The notes beneath the pieces are model-generated. The model was not told the DNA's origin. It searched no databases and worked only from the letters and a program-made list of their open reading frames with translations. From NCBI GenBank assembly GCA_000827325.1, contig KN832870.1, positions 5,022,001 to 5,086,000 on the forward strand: 64,000 nt of DNA. Reading direction: 5' to 3'. The stretch's first letter is position 1. Every line of letters begins with the position of its first letter. Below, in pieces: positions 1 through 13,955 of this stretch. The position numbers were made by a program, and so were the translations under genes. The DNA comes from Oidiodendron maius Zn (taxonomy: Eukaryota > Ascomycota > Leotiomycetes > Myxotrichaceae).

Positions 1-740
1 CGGCTTATGCAGGCGCGCATGACCTCAAGACAGCATTTCGGATTCTAAATATCATGTCGAAGGCCGGTCTTGAACCTGATTCCAGCAGCACTCGTCCCAT
101 CTATCACTATCTAACGTCGTCTAAAAATCTTCCTTCTAAAGGTTGGAAGGACCTCCAGGTCCTATGTGAAGATGGGCACTCAATCCCAATCGCAGCTGTT
201 AACGTGGTGCTTGAATCGACTATCTCTGTTGGCCACTTTGACGAGGCCGTCGGCCTCTACAAGCAAGTGCATAGCCTGTATGAATGTGATGCCAACACTG
301 AGACCTTTAATGTCTTATTCCAAGGTTGTTCTCGTCAAAGATCTAAAGATCTGGCCATGTTTCTTGCCTCAGAAATGACAGCCCTTGGCGTCAAACCCGA
401 TCGGCTGACCTATGACCGGCTCATCCTGGTCTGCCTCAATGAGGAGGACTATGAGGACGCTTTTCTCTACCTAGATGAGATGAAAGCAGTAGGGGATCAA
501 AAAGGCGATGTGGATGGCTGGTGGATGCGTACTGGGACGGCGACAATAATGGTGAGGAGATGCGTACTTAATAACGATGACCGTGCTTGGCTGGTATTGA
601 CTGAGTTGGAGAAGAGAGGTTATAATAAGTCTGAAAGACTACGCGCTTGGGCGGAACAGAACTGGAAAGGCAGCCGGGATTCGCTCCTGTCCCTAACGAG
701 AAGTGAGAAGAAGTTGAGCAACTGGGCCGCGGCCACTTGA
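1..740 (+). CDS. PPR (pentatricopeptide repeat) protein, 3' part
   Basis: The frame is already open at the left edge of the window (from base 3) and ends at TGA 738-740, so this is the C-terminal ~245 residues of a larger protein. It shows helical-pair repeats of the PPR type, for example DLKTAFRILNIMSKAGLEPD at the edge and TYDRLILVCLNEEDYEDAF with the following YLDEMKAVG. PPR proteins bind organellar RNA, so the likely role is in mitochondrial RNA processing, stability or translation; that is inferred from the family. The tail is basic (SRDSLLSLTRSEKKLSNWA). The N-terminus, with any mitochondrial targeting peptide, lies outside the window, so which PPR protein it is cannot be settled. Confidence 0.8.
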   Translation, partial: AYAGAHDLKTAFRILNIMSKAGLEPDSSSTRPIYHYLTSSKNLPSKGWKDLQVLCEDGHSIPIAAVNVVLESTISVGHFDEAVGLYKQVHSLYECDANTETFNVLFQGCSRQRSKDLAMFLASEMTALGVKPDRLTYDRLILVCLNEEDYEDAFLYLDEMKAVGDQKGDVDGWWMRTGTATIMVRRCVLNNDDRAWLVLTELEKRGYNKSERLRAWAEQNWKGSRDSLLSLTRSEKKLSNWAAAT

Positions 741-2312
741 GGATTCTCTTGTACGATAGGTGCTACTAGCCGTCAATATATCAAATCACACAAGAAACGC
801 CTGGCGGTATCCGTTGCCGCAAGTAGTCTCGCTTTGACATTTTCCGTAAGTGTTGCAACAATCCGCGATGCCTTCTCGATGACTTGTTCAACCCCTAGCA
901 TATACCCCAGCTACATAAATGCTACCTAACAATTCCAGGCACCGACAAACAAGCTCACTGCCGGCAATCGAAACGTCATGAAAATACCTACTGACCATAT
1001 CGGCCCTAAGAAGGATAGCACTAAAATGTAAGCATCGTAGCCTCTGGACCATTGGAGCGACCCCGCTCAACCACGAGGGAGATTTAAGGCACAAAGCCCT
1101 TTCCCGGTGTAACACCTAGCACCAGCCAGCCGGAGAGTACAGTGACTATATTCCAGACCCATCGCGTCTAGCACCTGGAAATAATCCCTCTCGTCCACCT
1201 GTAGTGGAGGACGGTTGTTAAGAACACCGTCAGTTGCGAAGGGAGAGGAGAACATGGAATCCAACTGCCCTTCTAAACAGGGATCCGGCAAATCTCGTTC
1301 ACAAATGGGATCGCCATCATCTCCTAGAGGAAGGGGAGACTACATCAGGGCATCCTGCTATGCCATACTATTGTCCCTGTACTATATCCCATCTAACACC
1401 TAGGTGTCGAGCAATGTTAGCCACGTGATAGGCCTGTGGCGTGATCGGCATCGGATCGTGTCGGCATGCAGCAGGAGGGAGAAGTAAAGTCGGAGAATGG
1501 GCAACGATGAGCGAGCAACAACCGGCTTGAACACCGTAAAGAAGCTCATCATCCCTCTTCGTGCAATACAAGCCGAGTGGCCCGCTGGCCCGCGACGCAT
1601 GAAGCTGGTCGGACTATTGCACAACACCAACATAGTGCATACGCGAAGGTTGTCAGGCGGTGAAGAGCTCTACATGTTGACTTACATGTCTCAATGTGCT
1701 GCTTTTGATTTAAGCCGCTTGAAAGGCGATAGATGACTAGAGCAGACCTAAAGTGGCAATATCGCGAGTTTCAAATCTCTGGTTCGAGAGAAGTCTCTTG
1801 AACCGAACGCCTCTGCGCATTCGAAAGCTACTCGGCACCCTTGTTCGGATGCTGTGGGCTTGTTGGCAAGTCCCACCCTTGCCTGCCCATCCTACAGTGG
1901 TAGCCTGCAAAGGTGCCCTGTCCTGTGCCCTGTCCAACCATTGAAACTGCCTTAGTTGTCGTGCAAAAGGACCCTCATATCCCGCAATGCGCAACATCCA
2001 CAAAGCTGTGTGTCACCTCATTGGCTAAGTCCACCATCCCAACATGAAAGACATCCCCTGCTCTCCTCAGCCGGGAGTAACGGAAGGGTTGAAGATCGCA
2101 GATACGGCAGGAGACCTGAGGCTGCTAGACCAGGCTCGGTATTCAGGATCGGTCTACTGGTGAGCGTGAATAAAGGATTTGGCTAGAGCTTAAGGCGCAA
2201 TGCGGGACCATTCTAAGTGTCGGTCTTCAATCCACTCAATATAAATATTCCAAAGCATGCCTGTAAACTCAGATCCTTTCTATTAAATAGCTATCTGATA
2301 ATAACCGACAAC
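741..2312. other. Intergenic, no supported gene
   Basis: About 1.6 kb between the PPR gene and the MFS transporter. Only short open frames are present, with no recognisable splice structure. One minus-strand stretch near 1075-1340 reads like degraded protein (VDERDYFQVLDAMGLEYS), faintly like a polyketide synthase dehydratase segment, but this is too weak to annotate. The last 100 bases are AT-rich and probably hold the transporter promoter and leader. Confidence 0.5.
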
Positions 2313-4159
2313 ATGCCTGGGCTTGAAGCTAACCCAGAGAAATCGGGAGAGGAGAACGGTGTTATTAGTCCCGGGAAAGTTGCCGTGGACCTCCACTCTG
2401 CTGTCGAAGCCGCTGAGCGGAAGATCCAGGAGAATGTGAAAGCCAAGGTCCTTGACAAAGCCTATGCTGCAAAGTCCCAGCTCGTTGGAGAAGCGATAAC
2501 CTTAATTGGCTTGACGAGATGGCAATACCTGATGTGGTCTGTTTGTGGTTTCTCTTGGATCGTTGATAATATCGCGAACTATGCCATGGCTGTCACGTTC
2601 ACTTCTGTTGCGAGGGAGTGGACGATACCTGATATCACAATGACAAATATCGCTTTCAGTTTAGGTGGTCTGATCGGTTCACTTTTCTGGTAGGTTGTTT
2701 TATTTGGGCGATTTAGCTGTGCGGCTCAAGCTAGATAGTGACCTAGGAATATCCATGCTAACTCTAAATGATTCACATGTAGGGGCCCGATGGCTGATAT
2801 TGTTGGCCGTCGCTGGGCCTTCAACTTGACTTTGTTTCTTAATGGTATCTTCATTCTCTCAGCTGGTGGGTCGAATAATGTTGTCACCTATGGGGCGATG
2901 TTCGGCATGACGGGATTTGCGTCTGGGGGTAATGTCCCTGTTACAGCAACAATGTTCCTTGAGTTTGTGCCTACCGCTGGATACTTTCTTCTGACGATAT
3001 TGAGCGCTTGGTGGTCTGTCGGAGCTGTTCTAAGTGCAGTAAGTACAGCTGTTTGGTATCGTGCAGCAAGTTAGAATGTTCTTACTGATGCAAATTCAGG
3101 GAATAGCGTGGGGATTTTTAGAAAAATACTCTTGTAGTCCAGATGAATCAGTCGTATGTCTTGGCGCTGACAATATGGGCTGGCGGTACACACTCTGCAC
3201 GCTCGGTACCATCGTACTCGTCCTGGCTATTGTCCGCTTTTTCATCTTTCATCTCCCGGAATCTCCTTACTATCTTCTGGCACAGGGGCGTGACGCCGAC
3301 GCAATTGCTGTCGTTAAGTACATTGCCAAGAAATCTGATCGACCATGCACCGTTACTCTAGAAATGCTTCAGCAAGTAGATCGCGATTTTGGAAACGATA
3401 CTGAGAACGACCCACTTTATACGAAGACTGAACTGTTTCTGCAACCATTCAAGCGACTTTCTATTAAATCTTTGAGACCGCTCTTCGGTACTCCAAAGCT
3501 GGCATTGCAGACTAGTATCCTCACATGGCTCTGGGCTGCTGTTGGTCTCGCCTACCCTCTATACACGGTCTTTCTTCCCTTGTACCTTAGTGCCAAGAAC
3601 GCCAAGCTCGATTCTAGCGATTCTATTGCGGCAACTTATAGGGAGTACTGCTATATTGCTGCTTGTACTATCCCTGGCCCAGTGCTCGCAGGCTATGCGA
3701 TCGAAACGAAATTGGGACGTCGGTATGCCTTGGGAATCTCCGCTCTGGTGTCCGGGATCTTCCTCTATCTAAGCACCCTCGCAGAAACGAATGCAGCCGT
3801 GGTGGGATTTAACTGCACTACGACCATTGTCCTCAACTTTTTCTTAGCTATTCAGGTAAGATATCTTTGCATCTTTCCATACTGTCTCCTTCTTTGCCGT
3901 CAGTTATTTATGAAAATTGACATCGCGAATTTGGCAGTATGCATACACTCCGGAATCTTTTCCGGCACCCGTGAGAGGTACTGCTAGCGGGTTGCTGAGC
4001 ATGGTCTCCTATGTCTGCGGAATTGCAGCCCCAGTCGTCTCGAATGAGGCAGGCGTTAACACCAGTGTCCCGATATACGTCAGTGGAGGCCTATTCCTGG
4101 TCACGGGCGTTCTTATGTTCGTCTTACCATTCGACACCAGCAAGGAATATACCATGTAG
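2313..4159 (+). CDS. MFS transporter, SV2/sugar-transporter-like
   Basis: Four exons: 2313-2689, 2783-3038, 3100-3855 and 3938-4159, giving 536 residues. Every intron is GT-AG and every junction keeps frame; for example the first restores SLFWGPMADIVGRRWAF, the MFS loop 2-3 signature with GxxxDxxGRR. A cytoplasmic N-terminus of ~70 residues precedes the first helix, and about 12 hydrophobic segments follow. The PESPYYLLAQGRDADA motif after helix 6 is typical of the sugar/SV2-like branch (SP or SVOP-like). It is a plasma membrane secondary transporter; the substrate (sugar, carboxylate or organic ion) cannot be read from the sequence. The start was chosen at ATG 2313 because the upstream in-frame codons are not ATG and look like leader. 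Confidence 0.85.
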
Positions 4160-4730
4160 AGCTAGCAGGTGGCTTGAAGGAGCTGAGGGGTAATGCTTTG
4201 ACATGCTTCTTGAACAATAATTTGGCTGATGGGGAACGTGCGCTGATTTTGACTGGGTTTTAGTCCTCTTGGTCGAAGATTAGGACTTGGAACCGGGTTA
4301 CGAGCTATGATCCAAATATACCACTAGTATTGAGCGCGATTTGAGGCAGTTTATTCTGTGTATATCTAAGACTAAATAAAGTTGTTTCGTAGCCCTGCGC
4401 CGTATATTGTTTTGACTGGATTTATTACGATAGAGTGGTAAATATTCATCTTTTCCGGGAAGTAATAGCCTGATAGACACTATCTCATCGCAGAATGACT
4501 AGGCCGCTGTAAAGGATGTAAGGAGAATTAAATATAACGAGGATGGCTCGCCAGTTTCAGGGGAAAGTCACATGACGCGGCCCACTCCATGCAAGCACTT
4601 TACGCCTAACGCGACAAAACGCGTTGGGGAGACGCGACGCGAACTTTATTCATCTCTCTTTATTTGGTCTTCCAACCACCACTATTCAACAGCATCGCCC
4701 TCCTGATTAATCCCACTCACCTTGATCACT
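4160..4730. other. Intergenic: MFS 3' region and MCM3 promoter
   Basis: The first ~350 bases are AT-rich 3' flank of the transporter. The part after ~4560 is the MCM3 promoter, with a GC-rich run holding several ACGCG/GACGCGA motifs (4574-4640) and a pyrimidine-rich leader just before the ATG at 4731. Confidence 0.6.
4619..4624. promoter_or_regulatory. MCB-type box (ACGCGT) before mcm3
   Basis: A perfect palindromic ACGCGT sits ~110 bases before the mcm3 ATG, inside AAACGCGTT, and several near-copies (GACGCGACGCGA) follow within 20 bases. In yeasts this is the MluI cell-cycle box bound by MBF for G1/S transcription of replication genes, MCM genes among them. The assignment rests on motif and context only. 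Confidence 0.55.
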
Positions 4731-7500
<2,770 letters not shown>

Positions 7501-7716
7501 CTGGATGTATAGGCCCGAGGTCATATGTCATGGAGGAATGAAATGCGTGGATCGGCGTTGTGGCATGGCTCCCTGAGAAGGGGATATAAGAGGTCATTTG
7601 TAACGTTAATGATTGATATACATGTCTGATTTCTATTACTTATTTAGTCTATAATCGTGTTCCATTAGCCCGTGTCCATCGACTTTATAACAACGCCACA
7701 CAAAAAGCAAGGCAGT

Positions 7717-9425
7717 TCACCCGGAAGCACCAAACCCCCGCTCGAGCAACCCCTCAGTACTAACTCTAACGCGTTTCATGAACTTTTGTAGGCGAACATC
7801 AACGCGGTCGCCATTCCAAGTCTCCTTACCATCCTCGCCACGCCCTAGGATTGGAACGCCAACCTGCTCGATGCACAAGCTCGCGGAGATGCTGCCCCAA
7901 CAGGCGGCCTCTTCCAACGCAATACCCCTCGCAAGTGCCACAGCAAGCGCACCCAGAAACCCATTTCCACCGCCCGTAGGATCCACAACGCGGTCTTGCT
8001 CATTCTCTTCAAAATACGCAGGGAACCATCTCTCCAGCCCGGGATCTATTTGCACGGGTTCGCGATCAAAAGACATATCCCCGTTCAGCAATCCCGCAAA
8101 TAAAGCCTCCATGTCCATATCCAGCGTCAATCCACCACGGGCGTGGTTCGCGGGCCGTTTCCTCTTGACGACTGAGGGCCTGCGCGACCGGCCTCCGTTC
8201 TTAGCTAGGTAGCAGCCCTCAGAGCCGCACCGGATGACTAGGGTGTAGCTCTGCAGCGGCATACCGGAGAGCAATTGCTCGCATGACCGCTCGACGGCTT
8301 CGCGGGATATTTTTCCCCTGGAAGGATCGATACCGAGATCGGGATCGCCCATTAGGGAAGCAAGCTCGGCGTGGTTGGGACTACAGATGTCGACGTAGGG
8401 AAGGGCATTGGTGAGGTTGAGGAGCTCGTTCGGGATGCAAAGGTCAGGGACGGGTTCCCATACGAAGAGCGGTTTTTCTGCGCGTGGGTCAATGGTTTTG
8501 CGTTTGCGGAGGATGGAGGTAATTAGGCTGATGCAACGCTTTGGGTTGCATATTAAATGGAAACTCTTGGAGAAAAGGAGGGAGGGGGGGAGTGCTCGTT
8601 CGTCGAGGCGAAGTCTAGGGGTGCTGTATTTGAAGGCACGGTTCTCTGCGCTGTCGTAGCCATTCCAGCCGCGAGTAGTGAGACGGCTGGGATCGTCACG
8701 GATAAGGCATGAGGTTTGCCAAGCTTTGATCTGGTTGGTTATTGACGAAGGGAAGTCGGATCCTCTATCAACGACCCAGGAGATGGCCTTAGAGAGGGGT
8801 GGAGGAGAGAAGAACCGGGCGCCTAGGGCGGCATATGAACCTCCTCCACCTAAGACATCATAGACTGGTGGAGTTGGAGGAAGAAAATGAATTTCATCTG
8901 AGAGGCGTTAGACCAAAAGGAGAGCTCGCTGAATCATTATGGGAGATCGAAGCATTTAACGGCTCGGGAGACATGGAGGAAATGGATGACTGAGAGGCTG
9001 CATATAACAAAAGCCCACAGAAAAAGGACATTCAAACCTAAATGGCAGCGAAGCAGGGGCATTCTCTAGGATAGTAAAATTTTGCAGCGAATTATGTTCT
9101 GCTTATGAGCTGAGCACTGAGCAGAGTATGCCAATTTTCACATCATCTCCACACAACGAGCAAACACCAAAAGGTCAGAATAAACGCAAAAGTAGCATAA
9201 TACGCTGCCATTTTAACATAGTCTGGGCTTATAACTACTGAACTTGATTCTTTCGCCTGCATCTTGCAAGGAATGGCACTCACGCCGATTGTGATAGGAC
9301 TTGCAGTGTCGGACAGGACGGGATAGCAACAAAGACTTACCCACGATGAACATTCCCATGGTACAGAAGTCAATCTCTTGGTCTGGAGCAAACTCCTTCT
9401 CCTTCTCTTCCGTATCCTTCGCCAT
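7717..9425 (-). CDS. PfkB-family carbohydrate kinase-like protein, MAK32 type
   Basis: Minus strand, two exons (9425-9341 and 8897-7717), 421 residues. Exon 1 ends CTMGMFIV and joins DEIHFLPPTPPVYD in exon 2, recreating the N-terminal strand and the glycine-rich VLGGGGSYAALG motif (residues ~43-54) of the MAK32 branch of ribokinase-like proteins. The C-terminal anion-hole motif reads DPTGGGNGF (residues ~334-342), where active PfkB kinases have a GAGD core, so the catalytic Asp is replaced by Asn. MAK32 in yeast is needed for maintaining a killer dsRNA; its biochemical role is unclear. The intron (443 bases) is long for this genome, and a further tiny exon in it cannot be excluded. It is convergent with mcm3 and divergent from CAP. 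Confidence 0.85.
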
Positions 9426-9789
9426 GATTGTGTCTTGGTGAGATTTTGTGTACGTCGACTACCGTCTCCGTGACAAGGCTGAAATGATTTACGAAAGCCT
9501 TGCTTGGAGCCTTGAATTCCAGGCTGCCAATTTTTATACCATTAACGCCTGGAGCTCCTTTAAATTGAAGCTCCATTCATCACAGACGTACACCTCTAGG
9601 CTGTACTACGATCGTCGTATTGCACTTCTGCCATCTCCGTGTCTGCAGTTAGTTTTGGTTATTTAAAGCATTGAATTGCCTAGCATTGGTCCTTCTGCGA
9701 TTTGCAGTGCTCGTTCAACTCTTTCCATCTGGACAAAGGGGAGCCTTCCTCTGTCAACTGGGATTCGTTGCGCCTTCTCTGCAGCAACC

Positions 9790-11675
9790 ATGGCGGCAAG
9801 TCCAATGCACAACCTTGCTACTATCATCAAGCGGTATGATTGCTCTCTCCCGTCTTTCAATATTTAATACTATGGTTGCTATGTTTCTCCTGAGCGACAG
9901 CGATGTACGATAACACGCCGATAAAGATTTCTGATCCAGAGCTGACAGCGTTTCTTCGTAGGTTGGAAGCTGCCACCTCCAGACTGGAGGATATAGCTGC
10001 TGCTACCGTTGAGCCCCCCAAAGCCAATGGACAGGCACCCGCACCGCCTCCAACAGGACCTCTACCTCCAATACCCGCTGCTGCTGCTCCTCAAACTCCA
10101 GAGCCTGCGAAAGCCCTGGCACCGTTACTACCACAATCGGTTGAGGAGTTTGATAATTTTATCACAGGCGCGTTGAAGAAATTCGTCAATCTTAGTGATG
10201 AAGTTGGAGGACCAGTCGCCGAGCAGGTGGGAGGCAATGACGCGAATCGTGGACAATCAGGCTGACGTTTAACTAGGCATCCAGCGTATACCGCGCCTTC
10301 GTCGGACAGCGGAAGCTTATCCTCATTAGTACCAAGGCAAAGAAGCCTGATATGACCGACCCTGCCTATACCGAGCTGTTGAAACCTCTCCAAGACTCGA
10401 TTGCTGCTGTCACCGACCTTCGTGAGGCTAACCGCGGGAAGCCACTCTTCAACCATCTCAGTGCTGTCTCCGAAAGTATTAGTGTCGTCGCTTGGGTAAC
10501 AATTGACTCGAAACCTCACAAGCATGTCGAGGAATCCCTAGGCTCTGCGCAATATTGGGGAAACCGCGTCTTGAAAGAATACAAAGACAAGTAAGTGATG
10601 GGGACCGTAGCAGTAGACTGGAACTAATAAGAAGTAGAGATGCGAAGCAGGTCGAATGGGTGCAGGCCTACTATCAGGTTTTTAAAAAGCTTGAGGAATA
10701 TGTTCAAAACACATTCCCTACCGGCATTCCATGGACTGTGAGAGGCGTCTCCATCGAGGAAGCACGAAAACAGGTGGAACAAGCCGAACCACCCCGTGCT
10801 TCACCACGCCCCCAAGCCGTCGGGACAGGTGGCCCGCCACCGCCGCCGCCTCCGCCAGGGCCCCCACCTCCACCTCTCAAATTTGACGATGCCCCCAAGG
10901 CAGCTCCCGCTAAGGAGGCCAGTGCATTGGATGCTGTTTTCAATGATCTAAACAAGGGAGAGGCTGTTACAAAAGGTCTACGAAAAGTGAACCCCGACCA
11001 GATGACGCACAAGAATCCATCATTACGGGCGGGAGCAACTGTACCGACTCGAAGCGACAGTCAATCAAGCGTCTCATCAATATCCCGTGGGAAATCTCCT
11101 GCCCCGTCTAAGAAGCCTAAGCCAGAAGGTATGCGGACTAAGAAGCCGCCCGTGAAGAAGCTTGATGGCAATAAGTGGATCATTGTAAGTTTGCCTCGAA
11201 GCGCCTGGGAATTAACTTTAACAATTGGCAGGAAAACTATGACAATGAACCTCGACCAGTGGAAATTGAAGCCACAATATCGCAATCCATCCTTATTAGC
11301 CGCTGCAGTAAGACAACAATCATAGTCAAAGGCAAGGCTAATGCCATCTCTATTGATAACTCGCCGCGCCTCTCTCTTGTCGTCGAATCGCTAGTCTCTT
11401 CGATCGACGTAATTAAGTCGTCAAACTTCGCACTGCAAGTTTTGGGTACCCTCCCTACTCTCCTCATGGACTCTGTCGATGGCGCACAGGTCTATCTTGG
11501 GAAGGAGAGCATGAATACCGAAGTGTTCTCTAGCAAATGCTCTAGCATTAACTTAAACCTCCTTGAGGGCGGTGATGATGGCGATTATAAAGAGGTGCCT
11601 CTGCCAGAGCAGCTTCGTACTTACATTAACAAAGACGGTAAGGTTGTGAGCGAGATTGTAGAGCATGCTGGCTGA
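9790..11675 (+). CDS. Adenylyl cyclase-associated protein (CAP/Srv2)
   Basis: Five exons: 9790-9833, 9962-10226, 10277-10590, 10638-11184 and 11232-11675; 537 residues. Exon 1 encodes MAASPMHNLATIIK, and the first junction restores RLEAATSRLEDIA, the signature CAP N-terminus that binds adenylyl cyclase. A helical-folded domain follows (residues ~100-265), then polyproline (~273-288), a Lys-rich WH2-like stretch and the C-terminal beta-helix (CARP) domain, with WIIENYDNEPRPVEIEA at its start. CAP recycles actin monomers with cofilin and links Ras/cAMP signalling to the cytoskeleton. The ATG at 9903 opens a frame across the first intron but lies upstream of a GCTGAC branch site and is not the start. 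The 364 bases to the divergent PfkB gene hold the promoter. Confidence 0.95.
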
Positions 11676-12053
11676 GATTGCAGATGGGGTCTTGGACTGA
11701 GGGAGGAGAGAAGCTTTGTAGTATAGACCTGTGTACTTATTTTTAGGAGTCTTACTCCTGATCAATTAAGCGTGGAATACATGACTATCAACATTGTTAA
11801 TTCCACTTTTGTCACTCACAAGTATGTATAATTTTGATGCATGGCAAACCTTGCATACGTAAGATAACTGTGAATTCGGATGCTGGAGAACCTGCATCAC
11901 GTTGGCTTGCTTCTTTAAACGGCGAGGAATAAATGCAAATTTGCCTCAATCAGTTGCAGGCAAGGAATAGGCTTCCACAAGGATGCAATAATTTTGTTTT
12001 GGTAGTGTCTAATATGTACAGTTCCAATGACTAGTGTCTGTAAATTCACGCCT
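11676..12053. other. Convergent 3' flanks
   Basis: AT-rich sequence between CAP and the small minus-strand gene, with several TATGTA/AATAAA-like signals expected of two facing transcript ends. No gene seen. Confidence 0.5.
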
Positions 12054-12506
12054 CTACGCCTTCGCAGCTTTCTCTATCTCAGCCTTTTCTCTCTCGGCCT
12101 TCTCGTGTTCAATGATTCCCCTGCTCCAACTGCAACACAGTGTTAGCACATTGTTTTCACATTGTGATCATTTGGCACGAACTATCGACTGGGGAAAAAC
12201 CGGTGTGGTTCAGGATATCTCGTCCGTTCTTCTAATCTTGCGCTGATAGACCACACAACAGCAGTGATGCCAAATATAACGGCTCCGAAGACAGCAGTGT
12301 TTGCTTTCCAGTTCTTGGGCTGGGCATACCAGCCACCAGCCGGTGACCAGACGTGTTTGGGATATCTGGTTGCAGTGTTAGAGCTTGGATCTGGAAGGGG
12401 AAATTGGTGGAAGAGAGTCAGGACGCACGGGATCTTGCTACCCGCCTGCATTCAAGTTAGCATTCATCTCAACTCATAATTTCTTGGGGAGGTAGATGCG
12501 CACCAT
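12054..12506 (-). CDS. Small mitochondrial-type membrane protein (possible complex I accessory subunit)
   Basis: Minus strand, about 113 residues, exons 12506-12504 (ATG only), 12445-12183 and 12129-12054. The second intron has a GTTCGT donor and restores RFFPSRYWSRGIIEHE. The protein holds a WSPAGGWYAQPKNWKAN segment, then one hydrophobic helix (TAVFGAVIFGITAVVWSI), then a charged EKAEREKAEIEKAAKA tail. One central helix between a short N-terminus and a charged C-terminus is the layout of NDUFB-type complex I accessory subunits, and fungal proteins of this look are conserved; the complex I assignment is my inference. The start is uncertain: ATG 12451, which needs no first intron, is the alternative. 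It shares a 249-base divergent promoter with mL44. Confidence 0.65.
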
Positions 12507-12755
12507 CTTCCTTGACTGTTCAATTGCACGAGATTGCTTCTTCACGATTTCCAGGACGTCGAGCTTTGGCGATGTCCAAATCCTAGCGCGAAGAATGACT
12601 AAGCATATTTGTATTGGCGATCTGGTGGATCACGCGAGGAAGCTTTAAAATTTTGGGGTCGCAAGGACCAAGAGAACAAAAGTCAACAATCACGTCAACC
12701 GTGTCTCGCAATTGTCGATACGAAAGGGAGGCTTGCAGGGGAAGAATAATTCTTG
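12507..12755. promoter_or_regulatory. Bidirectional promoter, small protein / mL44
   Basis: Only 249 bases separate the two divergent start codons, so both genes must share regulatory sequence. Both products appear mitochondrial. Confidence 0.5.
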
Positions 12756-13955
12756 ATGAAGAGATTACGGCTGGACAGATGGAGTGGGCAGCTGGTATCG
12801 GCCAGGACGAGGCCGGTATCTTGTCTTCGACAAAAGCACGGCGCTGAGAGATTGGCTTGCAGACGCTTGCAGAGCACGTCTGCGGCTTTGGATGTGACCT
12901 ATGAGGATGGGGTAGAGGAGCCCTCAAAGCAATCGATAACGGAAATTCCCAGATATACTCGAAGAAAAGAAATCCTCCCCTCACCACCGCCATCCGCCAG
13001 TCTACGCTCTGCCAAACTGGCAGCTCTCCACGCTCGACTCGCGCTTCCAAGGAGCATTCCGTTACAAACTCTTGCAAGAACACTGGTCGATCCTACTGCG
13101 GACAGCAATCCGCAATTCAACAATGCCGCATTGGCACAAGTAGGCTCTTCGCTGATGTCCTACTACGTTGGCGAATTCCTATTAGCGAGATATCCTCGAC
13201 TGCCCATGGCTGTTCTCTTTGCCGCCGCGTACGCATACAATGGACCCCCGACGCTAAATATGATCGGTCGGGAATGGGGTGTCGAAGCAGCCGCAACCCC
13301 CGGTGGTGAGGTCGACCCGGGATTGTTGCAGTTCTCGAAGATGAAGCCTGGACAGATGCTAAACACGGCGCTGGCGGCTACTACAAGGCCTGATAAAAAG
13401 AGCTGGATGCGGAGAGGCATATCTAGCAGGAATGTGTATGATGATGAGTTTGGCGATGTCCTCCGCGAAGACCACACTAATGTGGTAGTGGCCCAGACGA
13501 CTGAGGTGGCTTACGCGAATTTCGTCAAGGCGGTCGTGGGCTCGATATATATGCATGCGGGACGGCAGGCTGTGAAGACGTTCGTGGAGCATCACTTACT
13601 CTCGCGGCACCTGGAGATGGCGACACTATTCAAGTTCAAGGACCCGGTCAGGGAACTCGGGCGACTGTGTCTGCGAGAGGAGTTTGAGTATCCCGTTGCG
13701 AGGATCCTTAGTGAGACCGGTAGGTTCAGTCGGTCACCCGTGTTCGTGGTGGGAATCTTCAGCGGTACGGAGAAGCTGGGCGAGGGGTCAGGGCCGAGTC
13801 TCGAGGAGTCGAGGCTCAGGGCTGCGGTGGCGGCATTGAAGGCATGGTACCTGTACAGCCCAGGAAAAAATGTCAGGATGCCGAGTGAGATGGAGGCGCC
13901 GAATGCGAAGCCCTGGGAACCGCTGCATATCGATATTGGGGAGATTATCCATTAG
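12756..13955 (+). CDS. Mitochondrial large ribosomal subunit protein mL44 (MrpL3)
   Basis: Single exon, 399 residues from ATG 12756. The N-terminus is rich in Arg, Leu and Ser with few acidic residues (MKRLRLDRWSG, then RLACRRLQST), as in a mitochondrial presequence. The body carries an RNase III-like fold followed by a double-stranded RNA-binding segment (SPVFVVGIFSGTEKLGEGSG, then EESRLRAAVAALKAWYLY), the mL44/MrpL3 layout. NNAALAQVGSSLMSYYVGEF matches the family helix in which the catalytic acidic residues of true RNase III are lost. It is a structural protein of the mitoribosome, and length is normal for fungi. Confidence 0.92.
   Translation: MKRLRLDRWSGQLVSARTRPVSCLRQKHGAERLACRRLQSTSAALDVTYEDGVEEPSKQSITEIPRYTRRKEILPSPPPSASLRSAKLAALHARLALPRSIPLQTLARTLVDPTADSNPQFNNAALAQVGSSLMSYYVGEFLLARYPRLPMAVLFAAAYAYNGPPTLNMIGREWGVEAAATPGGEVDPGLLQFSKMKPGQMLNTALAATTRPDKKSWMRRGISSRNVYDDEFGDVLREDHTNVVVAQTTEVAYANFVKAVVGSIYMHAGRQAVKTFVEHHLLSRHLEMATLFKFKDPVRELGRLCLREEFEYPVARILSETGRFSRSPVFVVGIFSGTEKLGEGSGPSLEESRLRAAVAALKAWYLYSPGKNVRMPSEMEAPNAKPWEPLHIDIGEIIH

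Noticed and set aside
1741-1830. Possible tRNA-like stretch (TCTCTGGTTCGAGAG)
   Set aside because: No cloverleaf can be drawn around it: no acceptor stem or anticodon arm pairs. I found no supportable tRNA in the window.
9903-9961. ATG-led frame MYDNTPIKISDPELTAFL before the CAP coding sequence
   Set aside because: It lies in the first CAP intron. Exon 9790-9833 joined at 9962 gives the conserved IIKRLEAATSRLEDIA, with a GCTGAC branch site just upstream of the acceptor.
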